DNA of 26,844 nucleotides from a virus. Below, one piece after another: positions 16,489-22,950 of this stretch (position 1 is its first letter; the number at the start of each line of letters is the position of its first letter). The stretch lies in IMG/VR virus record IMGVR_UViG_3300017991_000359, positions 1 to 26,844 of that record; one strand, 5' to 3'. The notes below the pieces were generated by a model that was not told the DNA's origin, searched no databases, and was given only the letters and a program-made list of their open reading frames with translations. The position numbers and the translations under genes were made by a program.

Positions 16489-16973
16489 TTGATCGCCTCC
16501 TCGTAGTCCGCCTCCCACGTGGCGCACGACTTCTCCGTCTCCCACACGTCCACCCTGATCACGTCCGCGCCGACCACCGGGATCTCTGCCAACCCCCTGG
16601 CGATCATCGACGCGAGCAGGGTGGCCATGTTCTCAGCGGTTGGCATGTTGATCATCACCACGACCCGCAGGTCCAGGTCCGCGGCACGAAGCACCTCCAG
16701 GAGCGGATCCTGCTCCCACAGGATCACGGCGTGGTCCCACGGCACCGTGTCCGCGCCGCACCATTTCCCCTCGTCCAGGATCCCGCGCACCACCGTGGAC
16801 AGGTCCTTGAAATCGGCGACCATGCCGGTGGAGGGACCGACACGGCGCAACTCGGCCCCCTCGAGATGGGCGACGACGCGGTAGCTGTGGCCGTGCAGGT
16901 TGCGGCATCCACCCTCGTGGAGTGGCAGTCGGTGTGCCGCCTCGAATTTGAATTCCTTGCTGATACTGTGCAT
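16485..16973 (-). CDS. queD: 6-carboxy-tetrahydropterin synthase
   Basis: A 162-residue enzyme of the 6-pyruvoyl-tetrahydropterin synthase superfamily. It makes 6-carboxy-5,6,7,8-tetrahydropterin from dihydroneopterin triphosphate. H14 (EAAHRL), H27 and H29 (NLHGHSY) bind zinc, C23 is the catalytic cysteine, and D80-H81 (WDHAV) the partner dyad. PTAEN at 111-115 and E145/E147 in VWETEKS match the pterin-binding part. It is slightly longer than typical bacterial QueD. ATG has GGAGG five bases upstream across the TAG of the previous gene. First gene of the queD-folE-queC-queE-dpdA cassette. Confidence 0.95.
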   Translation of the reverse strand: MHSISKEFKFEAAHRLPLHEGGCRNLHGHSYRVVAHLEGAELRRVGPSTGMVADFKDLSTVVRGILDEGKWCGADTVPWDHAVILWEQDPLLEVLRAADLDLRVVVMINMPTAENMATLLASMIARGLAEIPVVGADVIRVDVWETEKSCATWEADYEEAIK

Positions 16974-17447
16974 CTAGTCCTCCACCTCGCCTGGCCCGTC
17001 GAACGCGACAGGGCCGACGTCATCGCCGCCGTCGAACGGCAACGGTTCCAGATCCTCCTGGGCCGCGTCTGTCAGGGCGAACTCCACCAGCTGACCCGGG
17101 ACCAGTGGGCCGCCGCACCCCTTGCACTCCTCACCAACGCGCTGTCCCGTGTTGGCCTGGAGTCCGCACTCCTGACACGTCACCTCGTAGATGGCCGCGA
17201 TGGCGCCGACGCCCGTCTTGTCCTGTACACCGAACAGGCCGTTGAGCAAGCCCAACGTGCCCAGTAGGTACAGGGTGCGCCCGTCGTCCGCCTTGTGGAA
17301 CAGCACCTGGACCGTTGGGTGGTGAGCCACCGGCGGCTCCACCGCGATCCGCGTGTTGACCAGGACCCCCATGCCGTCCCGGTCCCGCTCCACCAAGTCG
17401 TTGAGCAGTTCGATCACATCGTGCACACTGACGTTCGCCTTGATCAT
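16974..17447 (-). CDS. Hypothetical zinc-ribbon protein before queD
   Basis: A 157-residue protein starting at ATG with GGGAGAGG upstream. The N-terminal 30 residues are a charged amphipathic helix (VHDVIELLNDLVERDRDG), followed by a beta-rich middle (VQVLFHKADDGRTLYLLGTLG) and a zinc ribbon with CQEC (about 94-97) and CKGC (about 109-112). The end is acidic. It ends directly before queD, so it is transcribed with the base-modification genes, but nothing in the sequence ties it to that pathway. No family recognised. Confidence 0.78.
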   Translation of the reverse strand: MIKANVSVHDVIELLNDLVERDRDGMGVLVNTRIAVEPPVAHHPTVQVLFHKADDGRTLYLLGTLGLLNGLFGVQDKTGVGAIAAIYEVTCQECGLQANTGQRVGEECKGCGGPLVPGQLVEFALTDAAQEDLEPLPFDGGDDVGPVAFDGPGEVED

Positions 17448-17464
17448 CGCGCCTCTCCCGTCGT

Positions 17465-17776
17465 TTATTCGGCCGCCTGGGGCCGTTGATCGTCCGCCGC
17501 GGTGACCCGGATCCCTGGGGCTGCTTCTCGCCGCACCGAACACTGTTCGTTCCACGCCGCCCGCAACAGGCGGTCCACGATCGCCGCGTAGGTCGGTCGC
17601 GTATAGACGCGGTCCCACGCCAGCTTGGCCAGCAGATCGAACTTGGCCTCCGCCTCCGAGGAACCGCGGCCGATAGGTGGCGACCCGGGGAGCTTGGTCG
17701 CATCCGCCTCGAACTGACGCGGCACGGCCCGCCGCATCCTGACCTCGATTCCAAGTGCCTCGTCGATGGTGGTCAT
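17465..17776 (-). CDS. Hypothetical small protein
   Basis: A 103-residue protein with ATG overlapping the previous stop (ATGA) and a strong GGAGGG three bases upstream. It carries basic segments (RMRRAVPRQFE) and a helical middle (EAEAKFDLLAKLAWDRVYTRPTYAAI split across turns), with two charged ends. No motif or membrane segment. Not recognised; it belongs to the run of small genes between the terminase small subunit and the deazaguanine cassette. Confidence 0.7.
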   Translation of the reverse strand: MTTIDEALGIEVRMRRAVPRQFEADATKLPGSPPIGRGSSEAEAKFDLLAKLAWDRVYTRPTYAAIVDRLLRAAWNEQCSVRREAAPGIRVTAADDQRPQAAE

Positions 17777-17961
17777 GGTCCCTCCAGTCTGTCCAGGATC
17801 CGCCACCACAGGCAAACCCACCACGGGGTCGACTCCAAACGCTTGTCGCGCCACCTCTCCACCACCTCGCCGGCGCGGTCGTACACCACGATATCCACGG
17901 TCCACGGCCACCGGCCGCGTTCCACACGGATCGTGAATGTTCCCGCGTCCTTGGACGGCAT
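17773..17961 (-). CDS. Hypothetical very small Trp-rich protein
   Basis: A 62-residue protein. ATG at 17961 is preferred over GTG one codon upstream because GGGAGG lies eight bases away. The N-terminal half alternates polar and hydrophobic residues as in beta strands (TFTIRVERG, TVDIVVYDRAGEVVERW); the C-terminal WWVCLWWRILDRL is unusually Trp-rich and could sit at a membrane surface. Function unknown. Confidence 0.65.
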   Translation of the reverse strand: MPSKDAGTFTIRVERGRWPWTVDIVVYDRAGEVVERWRDKRLESTPWWVCLWWRILDRLEGP

Positions 17962-17964
17962 CAC

Positions 17965-18453
17965 CTATCCCTCCCCCACCTCGCGCTTGAGGTCGACCAG
18001 GACACGGCGCAACGCGTCCCGTTTGTCGCGCACTTCGCCCAGGTAGGTCACGATCTCCTCGATCCTGCCGATCATCTCCTGGCGCTCGACACGCTGTTCC
18101 TCGATCCTGTTCACCGCCTCGGCCCGACGCGCCCTGGTCTGCGCCAGCTCCTCCTCGAGCGCGGCCACGCGGCCGCACAGGTAGTCCACCACCGCCGTGG
18201 GCGGCACCTCGTTGTCGGTAGCGCACGTTTCCGGGGTGGTGAACACGACGCGCTCGTCCAGGTTGCGAACGGTGGCGTGGTCCGGGATCCCCAGGAACCG
18301 CCGCAACCGCCCCCGTTCGGCGCTGTCCTCGATCAGGGCACCGAACCGCCGCACGATCTCGGGGTGCTTGGTGGTCAGGATCTGCGCGTCCTTGGCGCCC
18401 ATGACCTCCCACAGCATCTCCAGGGCAACGTTCTTGCCTGGTCCATCACCCAC
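17965..18453 (-). CDS. Hypothetical coiled-coil protein
   Basis: A 162-residue protein beginning with GTG, with GGGAGG about six bases upstream. Residues about 90-155 form a long charged coiled coil (VAALEEELAQTRARR, EQRVERQEMIGRIEEI, RDALRRVLVDLKREV). The N-terminal part is helical with MLWEVMGAKDAQIL. There is no DNA-binding or catalytic motif. It overlaps no gene but is only one base from its upstream neighbour, so it is in the same operon. Function unknown. Confidence 0.75.
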   Translation of the reverse strand: MGDGPGKNVALEMLWEVMGAKDAQILTTKHPEIVRRFGALIEDSAERGRLRRFLGIPDHATVRNLDERVVFTTPETCATDNEVPPTAVVDYLCGRVAALEEELAQTRARRAEAVNRIEEQRVERQEMIGRIEEIVTYLGEVRDKRDALRRVLVDLKREVGEG

Positions 18454-18454
18454 G

Positions 18455-18757
18455 TCACACCTCCCTCGTCTCGGGGCACTCCTCGCCGGTGCACCCCGTG
18501 TCCGTCGGCTGTTGGGCGGCGGCTGCCGCCAGGACCTTCTGGATCTCGGGCGGCGGCCCGCTGATCACCTCGACGCGCGTGTAGTCGCACCAGAACGCGT
18601 CCTTGACCTTCCCATCCTTGTCCAGGTCACGGGGCTTTAACGCCACCATGTCGCACCCGGTCAGGTGGAACGTGTAGGACATGATGATCCCCTCGAACCC
18701 GGTGATGACGTCCTTGGCGTAGGACCCCAACTCGATCTTCATCTGTGGCTGTTGCAT
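18455..18757 (-). CDS. Conserved phage-type small beta-barrel protein
   Basis: A 100-residue protein; ATG follows AAGGAG. A second ATG at residue 6 could also serve. The core, ELGSYAKDVITGFEGIIM then HLTGCDMVALKP and a WCDYTRVEVI end, matches a small protein often seen in phages with the pattern GxxAKDxVTGFxG...YLTGCxxV...WFDxxRLxV. The pattern suggests an SH3-like barrel. The C-terminal Ala/Gln/Thr/Cys tail (about 75-100) is variable. Its function is not known to me. Confidence 0.78.
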   Translation of the reverse strand: MQQPQMKIELGSYAKDVITGFEGIIMSYTFHLTGCDMVALKPRDLDKDGKVKDAFWCDYTRVEVISGPPPEIQKVLAAAAAQQPTDTGCTGEECPETREV

Positions 18758-18770
18758 CTGCCTCTCCTTG

Positions 18771-19046
18771 TCACATCCAAACTTCCGCGATCACAGGGTC
18801 GTCCCCTGGTGACGGCCCAACTTTCACAAGTCCGCCAGGCAACAGGCCGCGTGCGGCCTCTAGTGTGTCGGCGAACTTCGCTTCCATCATGAAGACCACG
18901 CACCATGGCGGGATGTCGCCTGCCGTTTCCATGGCGCGGACAACGAAGCAGTCCGGGTAGTCCCTGGGGTGGTCATAAATGGCGAACACGCGCACACGTC
19001 CACGTCGCGTCACCTGCATCCACTCGTCGCGCCTGTCCACTGCCAT
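18771..19046 (-). CDS. Hypothetical small protein
   Basis: A 91-residue protein with GAGG upstream of the ATG, overlapping nothing and following the terminase small-subunit gene by two bases. It seems alpha/beta: basic start (VTRRGRVRVFAIYD), an Asp/Pro-rich turn and a helix (AKFADTLEAARGLL). No motif recognised. It is the first of six small genes ahead of the queD cassette. Confidence 0.7.
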   Translation of the reverse strand: MAVDRRDEWMQVTRRGRVRVFAIYDHPRDYPDCFVVRAMETAGDIPPWCVVFMMEAKFADTLEAARGLLPGGLVKVGPSPGDDPVIAEVWM

Positions 19047-19048
19047 CT

Positions 19049-19693
19049 CTACCTCGCGTGGTCGGGCATCTTGCCCGTCGTCATGAACTCCACCACCTCG
19101 TCCTCGGTCCAGTCCCGGAACGGGTCGTCGCCGCGGTGCTCGTGGATCTGGTCCGGCCCGCCCAGGAACCGCTCCATCAGCCGCGCCCCGCGCTCGTATG
19201 TCCCCAGGGCCGACGCCAACGACGCGCCGGTCTTGATCTTCTTGCCGTCGCTGTCCTGGTACTCCTTGACCCGCACCAGGATCTCCGCCTTGATCAGGCG
19301 CAACTCGGCCAGGCTCACCTGGATGATCTCGTCCAACTCCTCGGCCTGTTCCTCGTGGAACCTGATCAGGGTCAACTGCTTCCGCTCCTGGGCCTCGGCC
19401 TGGACGTCCAGGAACGCCTTCCGAATCGGCGCCATGCCCTCGTTCGGCCGCCCCGCACCGTCGATGTAGAATTTCGCCGTGGACCAGCCGACGCCCGCCG
19501 CCTTCGCCGCCTTCTCGATGTTCTGGTCCTTGAAGAACGCGTCCTGGAGCTTGTTGAAGGTGGCGACGTTGATCCGCGGTGCCCGGACTTTCCCCGGCTT
19601 CTTCGGTGCCTTGCCCTGGCCGGGCGATTTGCCCCTACTAGCCTTTGCCGGTGGTTTGGCCGAACCACCACTGCCCTTGGCCTTCGCTGTCAT
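19049..19693 (-). CDS. Probable terminase small subunit
   Basis: A 214-residue protein, ATG overlapping the ribbon-helix-helix gene stop (ATGA) with AGGAG eight bases upstream. A basic, Lys/Ala/Gly/Pro-rich N-terminal 40 residues precede a helix-turn-helix (about 45-75: FNKLQDAFFKD, then IEKAAKAAGVGWSTAKFYIDG). A long helical stretch (EEQAEELDEIIQVSLAELRLIKAEI) likely forms the oligomerisation core, and a conserved-looking ALGTYERGARLMERFLG near 165-180 resembles phage terminase small subunits. The acidic C-terminus could contact TerL. This would recognise viral DNA for packaging. A different DNA-binding regulator cannot be excluded, since terL is about 6 kb away. Confidence 0.68.
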   Translation of the reverse strand: MTAKAKGSGGSAKPPAKASRGKSPGQGKAPKKPGKVRAPRINVATFNKLQDAFFKDQNIEKAAKAAGVGWSTAKFYIDGAGRPNEGMAPIRKAFLDVQAEAQERKQLTLIRFHEEQAEELDEIIQVSLAELRLIKAEILVRVKEYQDSDGKKIKTGASLASALGTYERGARLMERFLGGPDQIHEHRGDDPFRDWTEDEVVEFMTTGKMPDHAR

Positions 19694-19896
19694 GAGCCGT
19701 GCTCCTGGAGGAGACGCCGGAGCGTCCCCTTGAACTGGGACCCGTCTTGACTGTTGATCTTGTCAAGGGTGGCGCCCACCATCAATTCGGTCACGGTGAC
19801 ATCGAGCGCAGTCGCGGCGTTGCGGATCGTGGTCAGCTCCTCCGGTGTGAGTCGGAGGTTGACCTGGGCAGTGCGCCGTTTCTCGCGTATAGACAT
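19690..19896 (-). CDS. Ribbon-helix-helix transcriptional regulator
   Basis: A 68-residue protein of the DUF1778/antitoxin-like ribbon-helix-helix type. The strand QVNLRLTPEEL (about 11-21) is the DNA-contacting ribbon, followed by helix TIRNAATALD and helix VTELMVGATLDKI. There is no neighbouring GNAT or other toxin, so a regulator is more likely than a toxin-antitoxin pair. The ATG lies about four bases after the expected transcription start of the upstream promoter and lacks a clear Shine-Dalgarno, suggesting leaderless translation. The two GTATATAC palindromes at this promoter are candidate operators for autoregulation. It is the first gene of the packaging block. Confidence 0.82.
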   Translation of the reverse strand: MSIREKRRTAQVNLRLTPEELTTIRNAATALDVTVTELMVGATLDKINSQDGSQFKGTLRRLLQEHGS

Positions 19897-19906
19897 CGTT
19901 GGCTCT

Positions 19907-19914
19907 GTATATAC
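19907..19914. repeat. Palindrome GTATATAC, copy 1 (over the -10)
   Basis: A perfect 8-base palindrome that coincides with the -10 element of the promoter. With copy 2 (19938-19945) it is spaced 31 bases centre to centre, close to three DNA turns. A protein bound to both would block the promoter. Confidence 0.6.
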
Positions 19915-19937
19915 GAGATCGCGGCGGCGCCTGTCAA
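19908..19937 (-). promoter_or_regulatory. Strong sigma-70-like promoter for the regulator and packaging block
   Basis: Minus-strand TTGACA (19937-19932), an 18-base GC-rich spacer, then TATATA (19913-19908). Expected transcription start is near 19900, about four bases before the ATG at 19896, with no Shine-Dalgarno between. It lies in the only sizeable gap (57 bases) that separates the small early-like genes from the packaging genes. The AT-rich boxes stand out from the surrounding high-GC sequence. Confidence 0.7.
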
Positions 19938-19945
19938 GTATATAC
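19938..19945. repeat. Palindrome GTATATAC, copy 2 (abutting the -35)
   Basis: A second perfect copy directly next to the TTGACA box. Same 8-base palindrome as copy 1, with flanks that differ. A paired operator for the ribbon-helix-helix protein is the simplest reading. Confidence 0.6.
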
Positions 19946-19953
19946 GCCGGAGA

Positions 19954-20190
19954 TTATCGAGGCGCGAAGTCGTCGCGCTGAAGGATCCGCACCTTGCCCT
20001 GGCAGAATATGGGGTGAGCGTTTTCCAGCATTGCGTCCGCCCATGTGCAGCCGGGAGGTCCCCCTGGGTACTGGTGAGACTTCTCCTCGCGGAACGCGGC
20101 CAGTTCGGCGTCGGTGAGCTCGCGGCACTCGGTACCTGCGGGGATTGTGAACCCGTAGAAGCGCAGGTCCCTGGTAAGTCGATGTGTCAT
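19954..20190 (-). CDS. Hypothetical small protein
   Basis: A 78-residue protein whose ATG overlaps the upstream stop (ATGA). It contains a beta-like start (LRFYGFTIPAGTECRELT), a short helix and two distant Cys (PPGCTWADAM, HPIFCQGKV). Its sequence suggests a small folded domain, but I do not recognise it. It is the last gene of the small-gene region and ends 8 bases before the upstream palindrome of the promoter region, so transcripts from region 1 may continue into the regulator. Confidence 0.7.
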   Translation of the reverse strand: MTHRLTRDLRFYGFTIPAGTECRELTDAELAAFREEKSHQYPGGPPGCTWADAMLENAHPIFCQGKVRILQRDDFAPR

Positions 20191-20525
20191 CTGTCGCCTA
20201 TCCTCTCCGGGCGCAGATTAACGGATTGCGCCACACAGTTGCGCCGACCACGGGGCGGATCCCCGAACCCTCCCAGGACCAGTGGGCGGATCAGGCGCAT
20301 GAAGCGACCGTCCTCGTTGCGGATCTCCAGGTCGGGCAGTCGCCGCCGCGCACCGTCGGTCAGTGCGTAGAACAGATCCCTGTCCCTGGTGCGGACGCAC
20401 CGGATCGACACGTCCCCGGGCCGTGCCGTGAACCGCTCGCACTTGATCGTGGTGGTGTGGACCAGGGGGGGCGTGACCGTCCCCACCTGCTTGCCGTCGA
20501 TCAGCAGTTGGCTTTTGTACGACAT
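20187..20525 (-). CDS. Hypothetical beta-rich basic protein
   Basis: A 112-residue protein; ATG three bases after GGAGGAG. The sequence is rich in alternating hydrophobic and polar residues (QLLIDGKQVGTVTPP, DVSIRCVRTRDRDLFYALT) and ends in a basic tail rich in Arg and Pro. A beta-sandwich or barrel is likely. No catalytic motif, no family recognised. Neighbouring genes overlap it, so it is expressed with the small-gene operon. Confidence 0.7.
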   Translation of the reverse strand: MSYKSQLLIDGKQVGTVTPPLVHTTTIKCERFTARPGDVSIRCVRTRDRDLFYALTDGARRRLPDLEIRNEDGRFMRLIRPLVLGGFGDPPRGRRNCVAQSVNLRPERIGDR

Positions 20526-20804
20526 CTACTCCTCCACCGCCTCGACCCGGAGGCCGTTGAGCGCCATGAGGGTGAACCCGGCCGGGTCGTCGTGGGACTT
20601 GTCGTCGGCGCCACGCAGCAGGATCTTGACCGCCCCTGGGATCGGTTCGAAGAACCTTGTGCTGAACCGTATCGTGCCTGCCTCGACTCGCCGCACTTCG
20701 TCCCGGATCGCCTCGATGGGAACGGCCGTGCCGCCGCTGCCCTGCAGGTAGCCCACCGCCTCGGCGCCGGTGAGGACATTCTTGAACTTGTACAGGTACT
20801 TCAT
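20526..20804 (-). CDS. Hypothetical small alpha/beta protein
   Basis: A 92-residue protein; ATG overlaps the upstream stop (ATGA) and the Shine-Dalgarno is weak, so coupling is likely. It starts with MKYLYKFKNVLTGAEA and has a helix (IEAIRDEVRRVEAG) between beta strands (RFSTRFFEPIPGAVKILLRG). Not recognised. Confidence 0.7.
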   Translation of the reverse strand: MKYLYKFKNVLTGAEAVGYLQGSGGTAVPIEAIRDEVRRVEAGTIRFSTRFFEPIPGAVKILLRGADDKSHDDPAGFTLMALNGLRVEAVEE

Positions 20805-21004
20805 GGCTGTGGCTTCTCGGTGGGGACTGCCACGTCGATGCAAACCCGATCCAGCAGCCGGTGCATCCTCAGCGTCCCACCGGAGGCCGCCACCGCGTCT
20901 TCGAACGCCCTTTCGATGCTTTCCCGCATCTCGTCATCCACGTGCGGCGAACACTCCTCCAGGAGCTTGAGGCATCCAAGGTATCGCAAGTGCTCGTCAT
21001 TCAT
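20801..21004 (-). CDS. Hypothetical small helical protein
   Basis: A 67-residue protein whose ATG lies 8 bases inside the previous gene (ATGAATGA), with GAGGAGGT nine bases upstream. It is mostly helical and acidic (LGCLKLLEECSPHVDDEMRE split by a turn, SIERAFEDAVAAS), ending in a beta strand and Pro/Lys tail. Function unknown. Confidence 0.7.
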   Translation of the reverse strand: MNDEHLRYLGCLKLLEECSPHVDDEMRESIERAFEDAVAASGGTLRMHRLLDRVCIDVAVPTEKPQP

Positions 21005-21575
21005 CGCCGACCTCCTCAGTGGCGTCGTGGACCGGGTTCTGGCAGTCGTCGCACCTGTACCGTCCAGGATCGAGTTCGGCGCCACACGTGCAGCAACTGG
21101 GGGGCGCGTCGTACCGTTCGTGTGCGACGATGTGGCCCAGGGCCATCTCGGTCAGGACTTGGCCCAGCGAGATCCCGGTAGCCTCCGCGATCGTACCCAC
21201 CTCCGTGGCCAGGATCTCCAGGAGGTCGTCCTGGGTCAGCGGATCGCTGCCTTGCGCGAGCTCCACCGTGGACTCGGTGATCATCGACACACCTTCCTCG
21301 TTAGATTTGTCCCGCTCGAACTGGATCACGACGCGGCCCTTCTGACACTGCCGTTCCGGTGGCACCTGGACGAGATCCACCGCGAACCGCATCGTCCACT
21401 CGTGCTCGCACTCGGGACAGTACATCCCAAGATCCCAGAACCCCTCGTCCGGGTTCGGATCGCCGCACTCCACGTCGTAGTCGTCGGAGAATGTGGGTGC
21501 TGTGCGGCGGCACCGTGGACACTGGACCGTGCGCGGCACGCCCAGCATCTTGTTGAGGTCCAAGTTGTTGCCCAT
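20997..21575 (-). CDS. Multi-zinc-ribbon protein
   Basis: A 192-residue protein with at least two complete zinc ribbons. The first uses CPRC (about 19-22) and CPEC (about 53-56), separated by an acidic loop. The C-terminal one uses CCTCGAEL (about 160-165) and CDDC (about 174-177). A helical, acidic segment (about 105-150) lies between. ATG follows the recurrent leader GGAAAGGGTAA. Such proteins usually bind nucleic acid or RNA polymerase, but no specific family can be named. It is one of several zinc-ribbon genes in this region. Confidence 0.78.
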   Translation of the reverse strand: MGNNLDLNKMLGVPRTVQCPRCRRTAPTFSDDYDVECGDPNPDEGFWDLGMYCPECEHEWTMRFAVDLVQVPPERQCQKGRVVIQFERDKSNEEGVSMITESTVELAQGSDPLTQDDLLEILATEVGTIAEATGISLGQVLTEMALGHIVAHERYDAPPSCCTCGAELDPGRYRCDDCQNPVHDATEEVGDE

Positions 21576-21579
21576 TGGA

Positions 21580-21590
21580 TTACCCTTTCC
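21580..21590 (-). promoter_or_regulatory. Leader with Shine-Dalgarno GGAAAGGGTAA
   Basis: Minus-strand GGAAAGGGTAA sits four bases before the ATG of the 20997-21575 gene. The same element stands before 21811 (21816-21826), and a variant (AGAAAGGGTAA) before 22935 (22940-22950). The AAAGGG core acts as ribosome-binding site; the conserved flanks imply duplication or shared regulation. Confidence 0.5.
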
Positions 21591-21601
21591 GCTCGTGCGT
21601 C

Positions 21602-21811
21602 CTACTTGACCAGGACCACGTGCTCGTCCCCGTCTGGTCGCCGGATCACGACCTTACTGCCTTGCGCCGCCTCGCCGGTGGCGTAGTCCAGGAGGGACAT
21701 GGCCCGGCGCACCACCTCGGCGTTGAACCCGGCGTCGATCCGCTTGCGGATCTCCTTCATCTTGTCCGCCGCCTCCTTCGTGAAATCGAACTGCATTCGT
21801 ACCTTCGACAT
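21602..21811 (-). CDS. Ribbon-helix-helix-like small protein
   Basis: A 69-residue protein that looks like a ribbon-helix-helix DNA-binding protein: VRMQFDFTKEAADKMKEI gives the strand and first helix, FNAEVVRRAMSLLDYAT the second helix (compare the AEVVRRAL helix of the fold), and the C-terminal VVIRRPDGDEHVVLV a beta hairpin. It would act as a dimer. ATG has the GGAAAGGGTAA leader. Its target is unknown; it could regulate the small-gene region. Confidence 0.75.
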   Translation of the reverse strand: MSKVRMQFDFTKEAADKMKEIRKRIDAGFNAEVVRRAMSLLDYATGEAAQGSKVVIRRPDGDEHVVLVK

Positions 21812-21815
21812 AGGA

Positions 21816-21826
21816 TTACCCTTTCC
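21816..21826 (-). promoter_or_regulatory. Leader with Shine-Dalgarno GGAAAGGGTAA (copy before 21811)
   Basis: Identical 11-base element, four bases before the ATG of the ribbon-helix-helix-like gene. The next bases (TCCT here, TCCA before 21575) extend the identity. Confidence 0.5.
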
Positions 21827-21827
21827 T

Positions 21828-22004
21828 CTAAAACATCACCACGGTGACCACAGTGATGAACCCGGCGATCCCGGCCCCGAGGGCGAGCGAGATCAAGACC
21901 AGGCGCCTGTTCCAGCACACGTTGCGCTCCACCGACCGCTTCCACTCCATCTCCGCCTCGTACCACGGGAACTCGTTCTCGCCGGGGTGTCGTGCGAACT
22001 TCAT
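21828..22004 (-). CDS. Small single-span membrane protein
   Basis: A 58-residue protein; ATG overlaps the upstream stop (ATGA), GGGAGG upstream. A charged N-terminal 33 residues (EMEWKRSVERNVCWNRR) precede one membrane span of about 22 residues (LVLISLALGAGIAGFITVV) at the C-terminus, with positive residues on the N-terminal side, so the N-terminus is probably cytoplasmic. It could be a small anchor or holin-like protein, but nothing confirms lysis function. Confidence 0.72.
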   Translation of the reverse strand: MKFARHPGENEFPWYEAEMEWKRSVERNVCWNRRLVLISLALGAGIAGFITVVTVVMF

Positions 22005-22306
22005 GGCCCCTCCCTTCTCTGCGGTACGATGCCCATCATGGACTCGACCGCGTCCTGTTCTTCTTGCGCCTCGATCCACTGCTTCACGTCCGGGAGTTCG
22101 CACTGGGCACGGTACAAGGCGTTAGCCGTCTGACGCATCAGGTCCAGCTTGGCCGCTCCCCTTCGATAGAGGCTCGGATCGAAGATCGGCGCGACCGTCT
22201 GGCTGCGCTGGATCGCGTTCAAGAAGCCCGCAAGATCCAGATCGCGCAGCACCGCTGCGATGGCGGTGATCTTGGTCTGGGTCGCCGTGTATTCGGCAGG
22301 ATCCAT
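22001..22306 (-). CDS. Hypothetical helical protein
   Basis: A 101-residue protein, ATG with GGAGGGGG upstream. Entirely helical in appearance: AEYTATQTKITAIAAVLRD, LAGFLNAIQRSQTV, AKLDLMRQTANALYRAQ, VKQWIEAQEEQDAVESM. No cysteine knuckles beyond a single Cys, no DNA-binding motif seen. Not recognised. Confidence 0.7.
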   Translation of the reverse strand: MDPAEYTATQTKITAIAAVLRDLDLAGFLNAIQRSQTVAPIFDPSLYRRGAAKLDLMRQTANALYRAQCELPDVKQWIEAQEEQDAVESMMGIVPQRREGP

Positions 22307-22309
22307 CGG

Positions 22310-22552
22310 TCACCCCCTCCCTGTCAGGACACGGTCCAGGCGCCGGGCCACGCGCAACATGCCCACGCCGATCCCGTGGGCGAAGATCGCCGGGACGGAA
22401 CTGGGCTGCCGCTCCTGGAGCTGTACCAAGGCGGTGCCGGGGACGACCGTGTCTAGGACGTTGACCTGGATCGCGCATGGCATGTCCTTCCGGTGCTGAT
22501 CCAGGAACCCCTCGACGGCCCGCTTCAAGTCGCTGTTGGTGATTATCCTCAC
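22310..22552 (-). CDS. Hypothetical small protein
   Basis: An 80-residue protein starting at GTG that overlaps the upstream stop (GTGA), with a near-perfect AAGGAGGTGA five bases before it. MRIITNSDLKRAVEGFLDQH forms the first helix; a beta strand (AIQVNVLDTVVPGTALVQL) follows. Not recognised; the strong ribosome site argues that it is really translated. Confidence 0.7.
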   Translation of the reverse strand: MRIITNSDLKRAVEGFLDQHRKDMPCAIQVNVLDTVVPGTALVQLQERQPSSVPAIFAHGIGVGMLRVARRLDRVLTGRG

Positions 22553-22935
22553 GGCTCACCTCCTTGGCGCGTCTCCACCGCGATCTGCTTGTACCGCTGG
22601 AGCAGGTGGTCGAGCTCGTTGACCTTGCCCCGGATCGCGTCCAGCGCCTTCTCGGTGGCCATGACGGGATCGGCGAAGACCCGGTCCACTGCCACGTTGA
22701 TCACGTGGCCGAGGTGGGTGCCGAGGCGCAACTCCTTGACCGGAGGGCACTCGCCGCCGCGCTCCGACGGTGAGTACTTGACCTCGGACAGGAACACGAG
22801 CCGCTGAACGCGGATCTGCTCGTTGTACACGGCGTCGGCGTGACGCGACGTGATCCCGCACCACTCGGGCCACGGGTCCACGATCCACACCTCCTGACCG
22901 AACTTGAACTGCCCATTTTTCTGTGCCTCTTCCAT
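22549..22935 (-). CDS. Hypothetical protein
   Basis: A 128-residue protein. ATG at 22935 is chosen because AAAGGG lies eight bases upstream; the frame is open further but without a good site. It has a beta start (KFGQEVWIVDPWPEW), central strands and a C-terminal coiled coil (KALDAIRGKVNELDHLLQR). No motif for a known family. Confidence 0.72.
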   Translation of the reverse strand: MEEAQKNGQFKFGQEVWIVDPWPEWCGITSRHADAVYNEQIRVQRLVFLSEVKYSPSERGGECPPVKELRLGTHLGHVINVAVDRVFADPVMATEKALDAIRGKVNELDHLLQRYKQIAVETRQGGEP

Positions 22936-22939
22936 CCGT

Positions 22940-22950
22940 TTACCCTTTCT
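22940..22950 (-). promoter_or_regulatory. Leader with Shine-Dalgarno AGAAAGGGTAA (copy before 22935)
   Basis: Ten of eleven bases match the elements at 21816-21826 and 21580-21590, four bases before the ATG. Confidence 0.45.

Noticed and set aside
19690-19896. Antitoxin of a toxin-antitoxin pair
   Set aside because: The fold fits DUF1778-type antitoxins, but the neighbours are a terminase-like gene and a small unknown protein, with no toxin-like gene in the operon.
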